Assembly: GCF_014229645.1 (NCBI RefSeq)
Contig: NZ_JAATOD010000002.1
Span: 458,791-522,790 of the forward strand
Reading direction: 5' to 3'
DNA from: Listeria swaminathanii
GTDB taxonomy: Bacteria; Bacillota; Bacilli; Lactobacillales; Listeriaceae
Length of the DNA stretch: 64,000 bases
Shown here one piece after another: positions 53,752-61,475 of this stretch. The notes under the pieces are model-generated. The model saw only the letters and a program-made list of their open reading frames with translations. It was not told the DNA's origin and ran no database searches. Numbering within the stretch: position 1 is the first letter of the stretch; every line of letters begins with the position of its first letter. The position numbers and the translations under genes were made by a program.

Positions 53752-56535
53752 TTAGTTTTCTAAAGCCATTAATTTTTGATTATCATCCAGTGCTGATTCG
53801 TGCGCATCGTGGCGTTTTTTCAAATGACTCATGGATAGATATAGTAAGCCGACACATGCAATCATGATAATAGTTAGAACGAGCATTGACATACTGTATA
53901 CATTTGGTCCCATACCGGCTGCCAGTGACTCTCTAAAGGCATAAATCGAGTAAGTCATTGGTAGGAACGGATGGATTAAGTTGAAGAACCATCCTGTAAG
54001 TGGCATTGGGAATGTTCCGCCTGATCCCGCTAATTGAACAATGAGTAATACCATCGCGATGAATCGTCCTGGGTTATCAAATGTCATGGCAAGAAGCATG
54101 ATTAAGAACATATAAGCAAGTGCTGTAATAATCGCTGTTCCGAAGAATTCAACAATGCTATCTGGTCTTAGTCCAAGTGCAATCATGATGCCACCTTCAA
54201 GTAGGGCCATCGCAACTGCTGCGACAAAACCAAGTGATAATTTACTTAACCACCATTTGTATGCTGGTTGGCCTTCCATCGAAACACGTCTAATTGGCAT
54301 AATGAAGTTGAATACCAGTGCACCAACATATAGAGCAAGTGATAATACATATGGTGCTAATGCATGACCATAGTTGCTTACGTGTGTATATTCGTTATGA
54401 GCCAGTTTTGTTGGAGAAGCAATCATATTGAATGTTTTATCGGTTGCTTTTGTATCTTTCACTTGTTGTGCTCCGTCAGCAAGTTTATCTGTTAATTCTG
54501 TGCTGCCGTCTGTTAATTTAGTCAGTCCATCACCTAATTGGAAAGAACCGTTCGCTAGTTTAGAAGAACCATCGGCAATTTTAGAAGAGCCGTCTGCTAG
54601 TTGGCCTACGCCTGAAACTAGTTTTGGTGAGTTCGCTGCTAATTGGTTTAAACCACCTGCTAATTGGCTTGAACCAGCTTGAAGTTGGTTGACCCCGCCA
54701 GCTAGCATTGGCACTTTGGCTGCTAATTGGTTTGTTCCACCTTGCAGTTGTGTTGCGCCTGAACGTAATGCGGCTGAATTACTTGCAAGTTTATTACCGC
54801 CATTATTTAACTGACTTAATCCATTTTCCATATCTGAGCTACCGGCAGCAAGTTGTCCTACGCCAGAAGTTAGAGTTGGGATTTGGCTGTTAAGTTGATT
54901 TGTTCCAGCAACTAATTTCGCGTTACCAGCTTGTGCTGATTTTAATCCCGCAGTTAGTTGGTTCGCGCCGCCAAGTAATGTTTGACTGCTAGAACCATTG
55001 ATTGCTTGGTGGATGCTGTTGAATGCTTCGTTTGTTCCACCGTGAACTACTTTGTATCCAGCCGAAATTTTCGCTACACCAGTTTGTAATTCTTTAACTT
55101 GTGTTTGAAGTGCTGCTAAATCAAGACCAGATAAGCCACTTTGCAATTGTTCGACTGTCGCTACTTGAGTGGCAGATTTTTGTGTTTCTTTATCTAAATC
55201 AGCTTGAATAGCATCAATAATTTTTTGTTTATCTTCTGGACTCACACCAGCTGTTGCATTAATTTTTGTTTTAATTGCTTCGGCATCAAAGTTCGCGTTC
55301 GATTTAATAAATGTTAAGCCACTTTGTAAATCGGTTAAACTTTTTTGTAATGCTTCTAATTGTTTGGCAAGTGCTGCATCTTCGCCATTTACACTTTTAT
55401 TTAATTGGTCAATACCTTGTTGTAGGTCGTTCATACCTTGTTTTAATTGCGCAATTTTTCCTTGTGGATCGGTTAAATTACCATCTAACTCTTTTAATCC
55501 TGCTGAAAGTTTATTGCTGCCATCAACGAGTGAATCTAAACCTGTTGCAAGGCTGTTTTGACCGTTATTTAGTTGTGTTACGCCAGATGCGAGTGCCGGT
55601 ACGCTGCCATTCATTTTGTTCAAGCCGTCAGAAAGTGCAGTGGACCCAGTGTAAGCTTTGTTAATTCCACCTGCTAGTGTATCTACGCCTGAAGTATAAG
55701 TGGAAACACCGCTTGATAATTTCGTTGCCCCGCCATCAAGTGCCGCCACACCGTCTTTCAGTGGTCCTACACCAGCAGCAAGCGTCGAAACACCTGCATT
55801 TAGTTTATCGCCACCAGCGGCCGCCGTATTCACGCCATCTGTGTAAGTTTTCAAACCAACTTCTAACGTATTAGCGCCATCTTTGAAAGTTAACGAGCTA
55901 TCTGCAAGCGTTTTTAAGTTCGTTGAAATGGTTTTATTACCTTCTTGTGATTTTTCAAGGCCATCTTTAATTTTTCCAGAGCCATCTGCAGCTTGGGCGA
56001 ACCCTTCACCAGACTCTTTAATTTTATCGAAAATTGCTTCTGCGTAAGATTTTGTTACTTCGGCAGAAACTTCATTTTTCAATTGTTTGGCACCTTGTTC
56101 ACTTACAACTTGACCTAAATAGTTAAGCGAGCCGTTTGTTTTATAGGATAATTCCATTTTTTTCGGATTTTTATCTAAAACAGATGCTGCATTTTTAGAG
56201 AAATCTTTTGGAATCGTGACAATCATATAATATTTGCCATCTTTTAAGCCTTGTTCTGCATCTTCTTTGGAAAGAAAATTCCAATCGAGTTCTTTGTTGC
56301 TTTTCAGTTTTGTAACTAACTGATCGCCAACATCCATTGTTTGACCGTTATAATCAACCGGTTTGTCATTGTTAACTACCGCTACTGGTAAATCCCCTGT
56401 TTTGCCGTACGGATCCCAGACGGATTTTAAGAAAAAGCTTGCATATAAAAGTGGAATAAACAGAATAACTACAAATGATAAAAGTAATATTTTGTTTTTA
56501 AATAATTTTTTCCACTCATTTTTTACCATATCCAT
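53752..56535 (-). CDS. YhgE/Pip family large membrane protein with repetitive extracellular domain
   Basis: This 927-residue protein has one N-terminal membrane helix (about 15-38), a large external part (about 40-735), and five or six C-terminal helices of ABC-2 type (about 735-900). The central domain is built of many short repeats of the form L-x2-G-x3-L-x2-G (for example LNAGVSTLAAGVGPLKDGV), predicting long coiled coils. Family members include YhgE and the phage-infection protein Pip; several are linked to type VII secretion or phage adsorption. An Rrf2 regulator lies just upstream in the same operon. Confidence 0.92.
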   Translation of the reverse strand: MDMVKNEWKKLFKNKILLLSFVVILFIPLLYASFFLKSVWDPYGKTGDLPVAVVNNDKPVDYNGQTMDVGDQLVTKLKSNKELDWNFLSKEDAEQGLKDGKYYMIVTIPKDFSKNAASVLDKNPKKMELSYKTNGSLNYLGQVVSEQGAKQLKNEVSAEVTKSYAEAIFDKIKESGEGFAQAADGSGKIKDGLEKSQEGNKTISTNLKTLADSSLTFKDGANTLEVGLKTYTDGVNTAAAGGDKLNAGVSTLAAGVGPLKDGVAALDGGATKLSSGVSTYTSGVDTLAGGINKAYTGSTALSDGLNKMNGSVPALASGVTQLNNGQNSLATGLDSLVDGSNKLSAGLKELDGNLTDPQGKIAQLKQGMNDLQQGIDQLNKSVNGEDAALAKQLEALQKSLTDLQSGLTFIKSNANFDAEAIKTKINATAGVSPEDKQKIIDAIQADLDKETQKSATQVATVEQLQSGLSGLDLAALQTQVKELQTGVAKISAGYKVVHGGTNEAFNSIHQAINGSSSQTLLGGANQLTAGLKSAQAGNAKLVAGTNQLNSQIPTLTSGVGQLAAGSSDMENGLSQLNNGGNKLASNSAALRSGATQLQGGTNQLAAKVPMLAGGVNQLQAGSSQLAGGLNQLAANSPKLVSGVGQLADGSSKIADGSSKLANGSFQLGDGLTKLTDGSTELTDKLADGAQQVKDTKATDKTFNMIASPTKLAHNEYTHVSNYGHALAPYVLSLALYVGALVFNFIMPIRRVSMEGQPAYKWWLSKLSLGFVAAVAMALLEGGIMIALGLRPDSIVEFFGTAIITALAYMFLIMLLAMTFDNPGRFIAMVLLIVQLAGSGGTFPMPLTGWFFNLIHPFLPMTYSIYAFRESLAAGMGPNVYSMSMLVLTIIMIACVGLLYLSMSHLKKRHDAHESALDDNQKLMALEN

Positions 56536-56568
56536 TTTACTACCGCACTTCTTTCTTTTAAAGATTTA

Positions 56569-57039
56569 TTACGCTTCGTTCCAATCTATGATAGTGGTTC
56601 GTTCTTTCCCAATCACTTGCTCTACTAAAACAGATAATTTTTGTGAGTATAAATAATTAGCGTATTCTTTATCAGCGTTTCTAAAAGCACTTGTAATCGT
56701 GTGAATACCGGATTCTGCAAATTCATGATAGTCCGAGAAAACAGTGTGGATTAAGTCTGAATCTGGGTATGTATCGATTTTCCCTTCCACTGCTTCTACA
56801 ATATCCAACAAATTAATTTCTTCAGGGTCTTTAGCAAGGGTGAAGCCACCATTATTTCCGGAAACTGAATTAATCAGCCCACTCACAACTAGCTTCCTCA
56901 AAATTTTACTAATATAAGACGAGGACGAATCACGCAAACGGTGATGAATAGTTACGGAAGAAATGGGAACATCTACCTTCTGGGTGTACAACATCGTCAT
57001 AATACAAAAAACCTGGTCCATACTTTTGCTCAACTTCAT
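56569..57039 (-). CDS. Rrf2 family transcriptional regulator
   Basis: This 156-residue Rrf2-type regulator has the HTH segment PISSVTIHHRLRDSSSSYISKILRKLVVSGLI and GNNGGFTLAKDPEEINLLDIVEAVEG. The three cysteines that bind an Fe-S cluster in IscR/NsrR are absent, so it is a Ywnc/YwgB-like non-FeS member. GGGAGG lies 8 nt upstream of ATG 57039; the preceding ATG (57042) is also possible. It is 33 bp upstream of the yhgE-like gene and probably controls it. Confidence 0.93.
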   Translation of the reverse strand: MKLSKSMDQVFCIMTMLYTQKVDVPISSVTIHHRLRDSSSSYISKILRKLVVSGLINSVSGNNGGFTLAKDPEEINLLDIVEAVEGKIDTYPDSDLIHTVFSDYHEFAESGIHTITSAFRNADKEYANYLYSQKLSVLVEQVIGKERTTIIDWNEA

Positions 57040-57104
57040 CATTAAATCCTCCCTCTTCCCATTATTACCTTTCAATATCCTTAATGGACATTTAACATCT
57101 ATAT

Positions 57105-57133
57105 ACAATACACCCATTTTTTTTAAAGTGCAA
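57105..57133 (-). promoter_or_regulatory. Promoter of the rrf2-yhgE operon
   Basis: On the reverse strand TTGCAC (57128-57133) and TATTGT (57105-57110) are separated by 17 nt. Confidence 0.65.
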
Positions 57134-57197
57134 GTGTTTTTTACTAAAAATGGAAAAAATTTAATGAATGCGTTCTTATGAAAAGGTATTCCAACAA

Positions 57198-57233
57198 ATA
57201 AGACACGTTAATATGTATATTAACGTGTCTTAT
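57198..57233. repeat. Perfect 16-bp inverted repeat with a 4-nt loop
   Basis: ATAAGACACGTTAATA (57198-57213) and its exact complement (57218-57233) flank TGTA. There is no strong T run on either side, so it is not a classic terminator. It sits between the macro-domain gene's terminator and the rrf2 promoter. Confidence 0.85.
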
Positions 57234-57242
57234 CGGTTAACA

Positions 57243-57298
57243 AAAAAGCATTACCACTAGCATGTTTTTTTAGAACACCCACTGATAATGCTTTTATC
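57243..57298 (-). terminator. Terminator of the macro-domain operon
   Basis: On the reverse strand AAGCATTA and TAATGCTT close a stem with an internal CAGTGGGTG / CATGCTAGTG segment, followed by TTTTTT. Confidence 0.7.
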
Positions 57299-57408
57299 GA
57301 CTTATTTTATACTTTGTGCATAAGAAAAAAATCCAAACAAAGAATCTCTGAAACCTGTAGACATATTTTATATGCTCCTTTTTATATCAACGGAAAATAA
57401 TTCTGTTC

Positions 57409-57879
57409 TTAATCAAAATCATAAACATAGACTTCAATACCGTTATCTAAAAGTGTTTTTTTGATGATAGGTTCAATAATTTCCCATTTACCACCAGCTA
57501 ATCCACACCCAATTCTAGGCATATGAATACTCGCTTGTTGTTCTTTCGCAATTTCACATAATTTTTCTAAGCAGCTTTCCACCGCTTCGTACCGAATAGG
57601 CGCACCTTTTGACCCTGTTTTAATTCCTTTCTGCCCAATCATGTTGCAAATACTTATATAATCAGTCACTGGAACTAGTTGAACTTCCCCAAGCTCAAAA
57701 TTATTCTTATCTTTATACCATTTTCTATAAGCTTTCTCCGGCTCTTTCCACTTGCGAGAAATAGCTAAAACAAAGCCCTTTCCCCAACCACCTACATCAT
57801 TACAAATATGTGCAATAATTTTATTTCCTTTAGCCATTGGATTTGTTGCGTCGCCTTTTAAATAAGTAATCTGTGTCAT
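57409..57879 (-). CDS. Macro domain (ADP-ribose-binding/hydrolysing) protein
   Basis: This 156-residue single-domain macro protein has GDATNPMAKGNKIIAHICNDVGGWGKGFVLAIS (ADP-ribose-binding loop 1), LGEVQLVPV, and HMPRIGCGLAGGKWEIIEPII (loop 2). Members remove ADP-ribose from proteins or nucleic acids or process ADP-ribose-1''-phosphate. GAGGTG lies 6 nt before the ATG. The upstream 85-codon gene is 17 bp away in the same direction. No ADP-ribosyltransferase gene is seen nearby. Confidence 0.93.
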   Translation of the reverse strand: MTQITYLKGDATNPMAKGNKIIAHICNDVGGWGKGFVLAISRKWKEPEKAYRKWYKDKNNFELGEVQLVPVTDYISICNMIGQKGIKTGSKGAPIRYEAVESCLEKLCEIAKEQQASIHMPRIGCGLAGGKWEIIEPIIKKTLLDNGIEVYVYDFD

Positions 57880-57896
57880 TTTTTCACCTCTGTCGA

Positions 57897-58154
57897 TTAT
57901 TTAAGCATTGTTAACTCATTAATTACTTTTTGTAATTTGCATAACAGATCATTAAAATTATCTGCCATACAAACCATAGTAGGTTCCTCCCAATTCAAAT
58001 TCTTTATCACAAAAATTTTATATTGCTTCTCATAATAACCAACATCTAAAAGCAAATCATCTGGATATTGCACTTGTAATATATCCTCTTTCAAAAGGTC
58101 ACTTTGATCAAGAAAAGCAATATGTCCATTTTTAAAATTTAATTTTGAGAACAT
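57897..58154 (-). CDS. Small protein of unknown function, operon partner of the macro-domain gene
   Basis: This 85-residue acidic protein (start MFSKLNFKNGHIAFLDQSD, then DDLLLDVGYYEKQYKIFVIKNLNWEEP) is mixed alpha/beta without membrane segments or a family I recognise. AGGAGGGG lies 11 nt upstream of ATG 58154. Its 5' end, ribosome-binding site and promoter lie inside the left copy of the 143-bp direct repeat. It might be an immunity- or sensor-type partner of the macro protein, which is a guess. Confidence 0.8.
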   Translation of the reverse strand: MFSKLNFKNGHIAFLDQSDLLKEDILQVQYPDDLLLDVGYYEKQYKIFVIKNLNWEEPTMVCMADNFNDLLCKLQKVINELTMLK

Positions 58155-58273
58155 TTAAATATAAGCCCCTCCTACTAAATTGGTGTTTACCATCTCTATT
58201 TATAACACAACTTTCAAGCATAATCTACCATTGAAATAAAGCATTAGCAACGAATCGTTAGCAATGTTGGTAC
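58131..58273 (-). repeat. 143-bp direct repeat, left copy (live promoter/RBS, decayed terminator)
   Basis: It aligns without gaps with 63050-63192 at about 91% identity (13 mismatches by eye), with 58187-58225 essentially identical. It includes, read leftward, a broken form of the tRNA-cluster terminator hairpin (58245-58272), an extended -10 promoter TGT-TATAAA (58199-58207), AGGAGGGG, and the first codons of the 85-residue protein. The hairpin has lost its T tract and one pair. Confidence 0.9.
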
Positions 58274-58386
58274 TGTTGTCTCAAAAATTTTCTTGCGCCT
58301 AGAAAAAAACTGGAATAATTTTCGAAAACAAACGTGCTAATCTTATAACTGTTCCAACAAACAATGACTTAGGAGGTGCTTTTCTC
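58274..58386 (+). promoter_or_regulatory. gadT2D2 upstream control region
   Basis: The 113 bp between the left repeat and the leader ORF hold the palindrome TTTTCGAAAA (58319-58328), a loose match to a CodY-type box, and TATAAC at 58344-58349 as a -10 candidate. I see no convincing sigma-B promoter (GTTT/GGGTAT). Confidence 0.4.
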
Positions 58387-58455
58387 GTGTTAACTGATGA
58401 TGTTCCAAAAAAATCACATTTACCATTAATTAAGCATCATTCTAATTATTTATAG
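58387..58455 (+). CDS. 22-codon leader ORF upstream of gadT2
   Basis: GTG 58387 is preceded, 8 nt upstream, by AGGAGGTG, one of the strongest ribosome-binding sites in the window, and runs for 22 codons (MLTDDVPKKSHLPLIKHHSNYL) to TAG at 58453. The start of gadT2 is 51 nt further on. The peptide is basic and carries three histidines with two consecutive His near its end. It could be a leader peptide that couples or attenuates gadT2D2 expression, or a small functional peptide. No function is known to me. Confidence 0.6.
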   Translation: MLTDDVPKKSHLPLIKHHSNYL

Positions 58456-58506
58456 CTTCGTTTAAACGTATTTCCGCAAACAAAAATATTTTGGAGGTAA
58501 TACACA

Positions 58507-60030
58507 ATGACTAAACAAGCAAAGTCTTTAACCTTATTCGGATTTTTCGCCATCACGGCTTCCATGGTTATGACTGTTTATGAATATCCAACATTTGCCA
58601 CTTCCGGCTTTCATCTAGTATTTTTCCTGCTTCTTGGTGGATTTTTATGGTTTTTGCCTGTTGCTTTATGTGCAGCAGAAATGGCGACGGTGGATGGTTG
58701 GCAAGAAGGCGGTATTTTTTCTTGGGTAGGAAACACACTCGGGGAACGCTTTGGTTTTGCCGCAATCTTCTTTCAGTGGTTTCAAATAACAGTTGGATTC
58801 GTTACAATGATTTACTTCATTCTCGGCGCGTTGTCCTATGTATTTGATTTCCCCGCGCTCGAATCTAATCCTTTTATTAAATTTATCGGCGTGTTAGTTA
58901 TCTTTTGGGGGCTTACTTTCTCCCAATTAGGCGGTACGAAAAACACGGCTAAAATCGCTAAATTTGGTTTTATTATCGGTATTCTCATCCCAGCAATCAT
59001 TTTATTTATTTTAGGTATTGCTTACGTTGCTGGTGGAAATCCACTTCATGTCACTTTTTCCAAAGAGGCGTTTATCCCGGATTTCTCAAAAGCTTCAACA
59101 TTAGTCATCTTCGTGTCATTTATACTCGCTTACATGGGTGTTGAAGCTTCCGCGAGCCACGTCAATGAAATGACCAATCCAAAACGCGATTATCCGCTAG
59201 CAATGATTATGCTCGTTGTTTTAGCTATCGTGCTTAATACAATCGGCGGCTTAACTATCTCCGCTGTGTTACCTTTAAAAGATTTATCCCTTAGCTCCGG
59301 CGTTGTGCAAACATTCCAAGCATTAATTTTACACTTTGGTTCCGGCTTAGGTTGGGCAGTAAAACTAATCGCGATGATGATTGCGCTAGGTGTCATGGGT
59401 GAAGTCAGTGCCTGGGTAGTCGGCCCATCACGCGGCATGTACACTGCAGCCGAACAAGGCTTACTTCCCGAAAAAATGAAAAAAGTAAATAAACACGGAG
59501 TTCCTGTGCCACTTATTATGGTTCAAGGCGTCGTAGTTACCATTTGGGCAGCTATTCTCACATTTGGTGGTGGTGGAAATAATTTATCATTCCTAACTGC
59601 AATCTCCTTAACCGTTGTCATTTATTTAGTCGGCTATTTACTATTTTTCATCGGTTACTTAGTACTTATTTTCAAAAAATCGAGCTTAAAACGCACTTAC
59701 CAAATCCCTGGTGGCAAAATTGTCAAAGTGATTGTGGCGCTAATCGGCTTAATAACATCTGTATTCGCTTTATGTATCTCATTTGTTCCACCAGCATCCA
59801 TCGCCGCAAAAAGCGATATGACCTACATTGTTATCTTATCAATCAGTTTCATCGTCACCGTGTTAATTCCATTTATCATCTACGCTGTGCACGATAAAAA
59901 AGACACCACACCAAAAGATATTACCCATTTAGACTCAAGTGATATCAATAAATTTACCCATCCAAGAGCTCGCGGCGAACATATCATTAATCCCGACGAA
60001 AAACATATTATGAATCAAGACAAATTATAG
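58507..60030 (+). CDS. gadT2: Glutamate/gamma-aminobutyrate antiporter GadT2
   Basis: This 507-residue APC-family antiporter has about 12 membrane helices, starting LTLFGFFAITASMVMTVYEYPTFATSGF, and the GadC-like MGVEASASHVNEM and EVSAWVVGPSRGMYTAAEQGLLP. It exchanges external glutamate for internal GABA, exporting a proton equivalent. The hydrophilic C-terminal tail (about 465-507; HPRARGEHIINPDEKHIM) recalls the pH-gated plug of E. coli GadC. GGAGG precedes ATG by 8 nt. gadD2 follows after 12 bp. Confidence 0.97.
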   Translation: MTKQAKSLTLFGFFAITASMVMTVYEYPTFATSGFHLVFFLLLGGFLWFLPVALCAAEMATVDGWQEGGIFSWVGNTLGERFGFAAIFFQWFQITVGFVTMIYFILGALSYVFDFPALESNPFIKFIGVLVIFWGLTFSQLGGTKNTAKIAKFGFIIGILIPAIILFILGIAYVAGGNPLHVTFSKEAFIPDFSKASTLVIFVSFILAYMGVEASASHVNEMTNPKRDYPLAMIMLVVLAIVLNTIGGLTISAVLPLKDLSLSSGVVQTFQALILHFGSGLGWAVKLIAMMIALGVMGEVSAWVVGPSRGMYTAAEQGLLPEKMKKVNKHGVPVPLIMVQGVVVTIWAAILTFGGGGNNLSFLTAISLTVVIYLVGYLLFFIGYLVLIFKKSSLKRTYQIPGGKIVKVIVALIGLITSVFALCISFVPPASIAAKSDMTYIVILSISFIVTVLIPFIIYAVHDKKDTTPKDITHLDSSDINKFTHPRARGEHIINPDEKHIMNQDKL

Positions 60031-60042
60031 GAGGAAAAAATC

Positions 60043-61437
60043 ATGTTATATAGTAAAGAAAATCAAGAAAGCTATTTAGAACCCGTTTTTGGATCAAGTG
60101 CAGAGGATCGCGATATCCCTAAATACACACTTCCTAAAGAACCACTTGAACCTCGAATTGCGTATCGTTTAGTGAAAGACGAACTTTTAGATGAAGGTTC
60201 CGCCCGCCAAAACCTAGCTACTTTCTGCCAAACATATATGGAAGACGAAGCAACCAAATTAATGTCCGAAACCTTAGAAAAAAATGCAATTGATAAATCC
60301 GAATACCCAAGAACAGCCGAACTAGAAAATCGTTGTGTCAACATTATCGCTGACTTGTGGCACGCTCCAAAAGACCAAAAATTCATGGGAACTTCGACAA
60401 TTGGCTCTAGTGAAGCATGTATGCTCGGCGGAATGGCGATGAAATTTGCTTGGCGAAAACGCGCTGAAAAACTTGGTCTTGATATTTATGCGCAAAAACC
60501 AAACCTCGTTATCTCATCCGGCTACCAAGTCTGCTGGGAAAAATTCTGTGTTTACTGGGATATCGATATGCGTGTCGTTCCAATGGATAAAGACCATATG
60601 CAACTCAATACCGACCAAGTCCTTGATTACGTCGATGAATATACAATCGGTGTTGTCGGCATCCTTGGTATCACCTATACAGGTCGCTACGATGATATCT
60701 ACGCCCTAAACGAAAAACTAGAAGAATACAATAGCAAAACCGATTACAAAGTCTACATTCACGTCGATGCAGCAAGTGGCGGTTTCTTCACTCCCTTTGT
60801 CGAACCAGATATCATCTGGGACTTCCGCTTGAAAAACGTTATCTCGATTAACACTTCCGGCCACAAATATGGCCTCGTTTACCCAGGTATCGGTTGGGTC
60901 CTTTGGAAAGACAAAAGCTATTTACCAGAAGAACTCATTTTTAAAGTCAGCTACCTTGGCGGAGAAATGCCAACTATGCAAATCAATTTCTCCCGCAGCG
61001 CCAGTCACATCATCGGCCAATACTACAATTTCTTACGCTACGGCTTCGAAGGCTACCGCACCATTCACCAAAAAACAAGCGACGTCGCACAATACCTAGC
61101 AAATGCGGTCGAACAAACCGGTTACTTCGACATTTACAATGACGGCTCCCATTTACCAATCGTCTGCTATAAATTAAAAGAAGACGCCAATGTAAAATGG
61201 ACATTATACGATTTAGCGGACCGTCTCCAAATGCGCGGCTGGCAAGTTCCCGCATACCCACTACCAAAAAATCTAGAAAATATCATTATTCAACGTTACG
61301 TCTGCCGCGCTGATTTTGGTTTCAATATGGCAGAAGAGTTCATCCAAGACTTCCAAGCTTCCATCGAAGAACTAAACAATGCCCACATCCTTTTCCACGA
61401 TGCCCAACAATCTGGCGTCCACGGCTTTACACACTAA
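60043..61437 (+). CDS. gadD2: Glutamate decarboxylase GadD2
   Basis: This 464-residue PLP enzyme converts glutamate to GABA, consuming a proton. The PLP-binding lysine is Lys275 in SINTSGHKYGLVYPG and the cofactor Asp lies in YIHVDAASGGF. The N-terminal segment (residues 1-45) and the terminal HGFTH, with a C-terminal His, match the pH-switch parts of E. coli GadB. With GadT2 it forms the inducible acid-resistance pair. AGGAGG lies 7 nt upstream of ATG. A bidirectional terminator follows. Confidence 0.98.
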   Translation: MLYSKENQESYLEPVFGSSAEDRDIPKYTLPKEPLEPRIAYRLVKDELLDEGSARQNLATFCQTYMEDEATKLMSETLEKNAIDKSEYPRTAELENRCVNIIADLWHAPKDQKFMGTSTIGSSEACMLGGMAMKFAWRKRAEKLGLDIYAQKPNLVISSGYQVCWEKFCVYWDIDMRVVPMDKDHMQLNTDQVLDYVDEYTIGVVGILGITYTGRYDDIYALNEKLEEYNSKTDYKVYIHVDAASGGFFTPFVEPDIIWDFRLKNVISINTSGHKYGLVYPGIGWVLWKDKSYLPEELIFKVSYLGGEMPTMQINFSRSASHIIGQYYNFLRYGFEGYRTIHQKTSDVAQYLANAVEQTGYFDIYNDGSHLPIVCYKLKEDANVKWTLYDLADRLQMRGWQVPAYPLPKNLENIIIQRYVCRADFGFNMAEEFIQDFQASIEELNNAHILFHDAQQSGVHGFTH

Positions 61438-61475
61438 GAAAAAGGCTAGCCCCTCAAATAGGCTAGCCTTTTTTC
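61438..61475. terminator. Bidirectional terminator between gadD2 and the Mga-like regulator
   Basis: The stem AAAGGCTAGCC / GGCTAGCCTTT with a ~9-nt loop is followed by TTTTTT on the forward strand, and overlaps the last codons of the convergent regulator. Confidence 0.92.

Noticed and set aside
54155..55874. Several forward ORFs opposite the YhgE-like gene
   Set aside because: They arise from the repetitive Leu/Gly codons of the real gene on the other strand.
57897..58154. DarT-like toxin beside the macro protein (a DarTG toxin-antitoxin system)
   Set aside because: At 85 residues the partner is far too short for DarT and shows no ADP-ribosyltransferase motif.
58319..58328. CodY box upstream of the gad leader ORF
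   Set aside because: TTTTCGAAAA is palindromic, but matches only about 10 of 15 positions of the CodY consensus, so I did not call it as CodY-bound.
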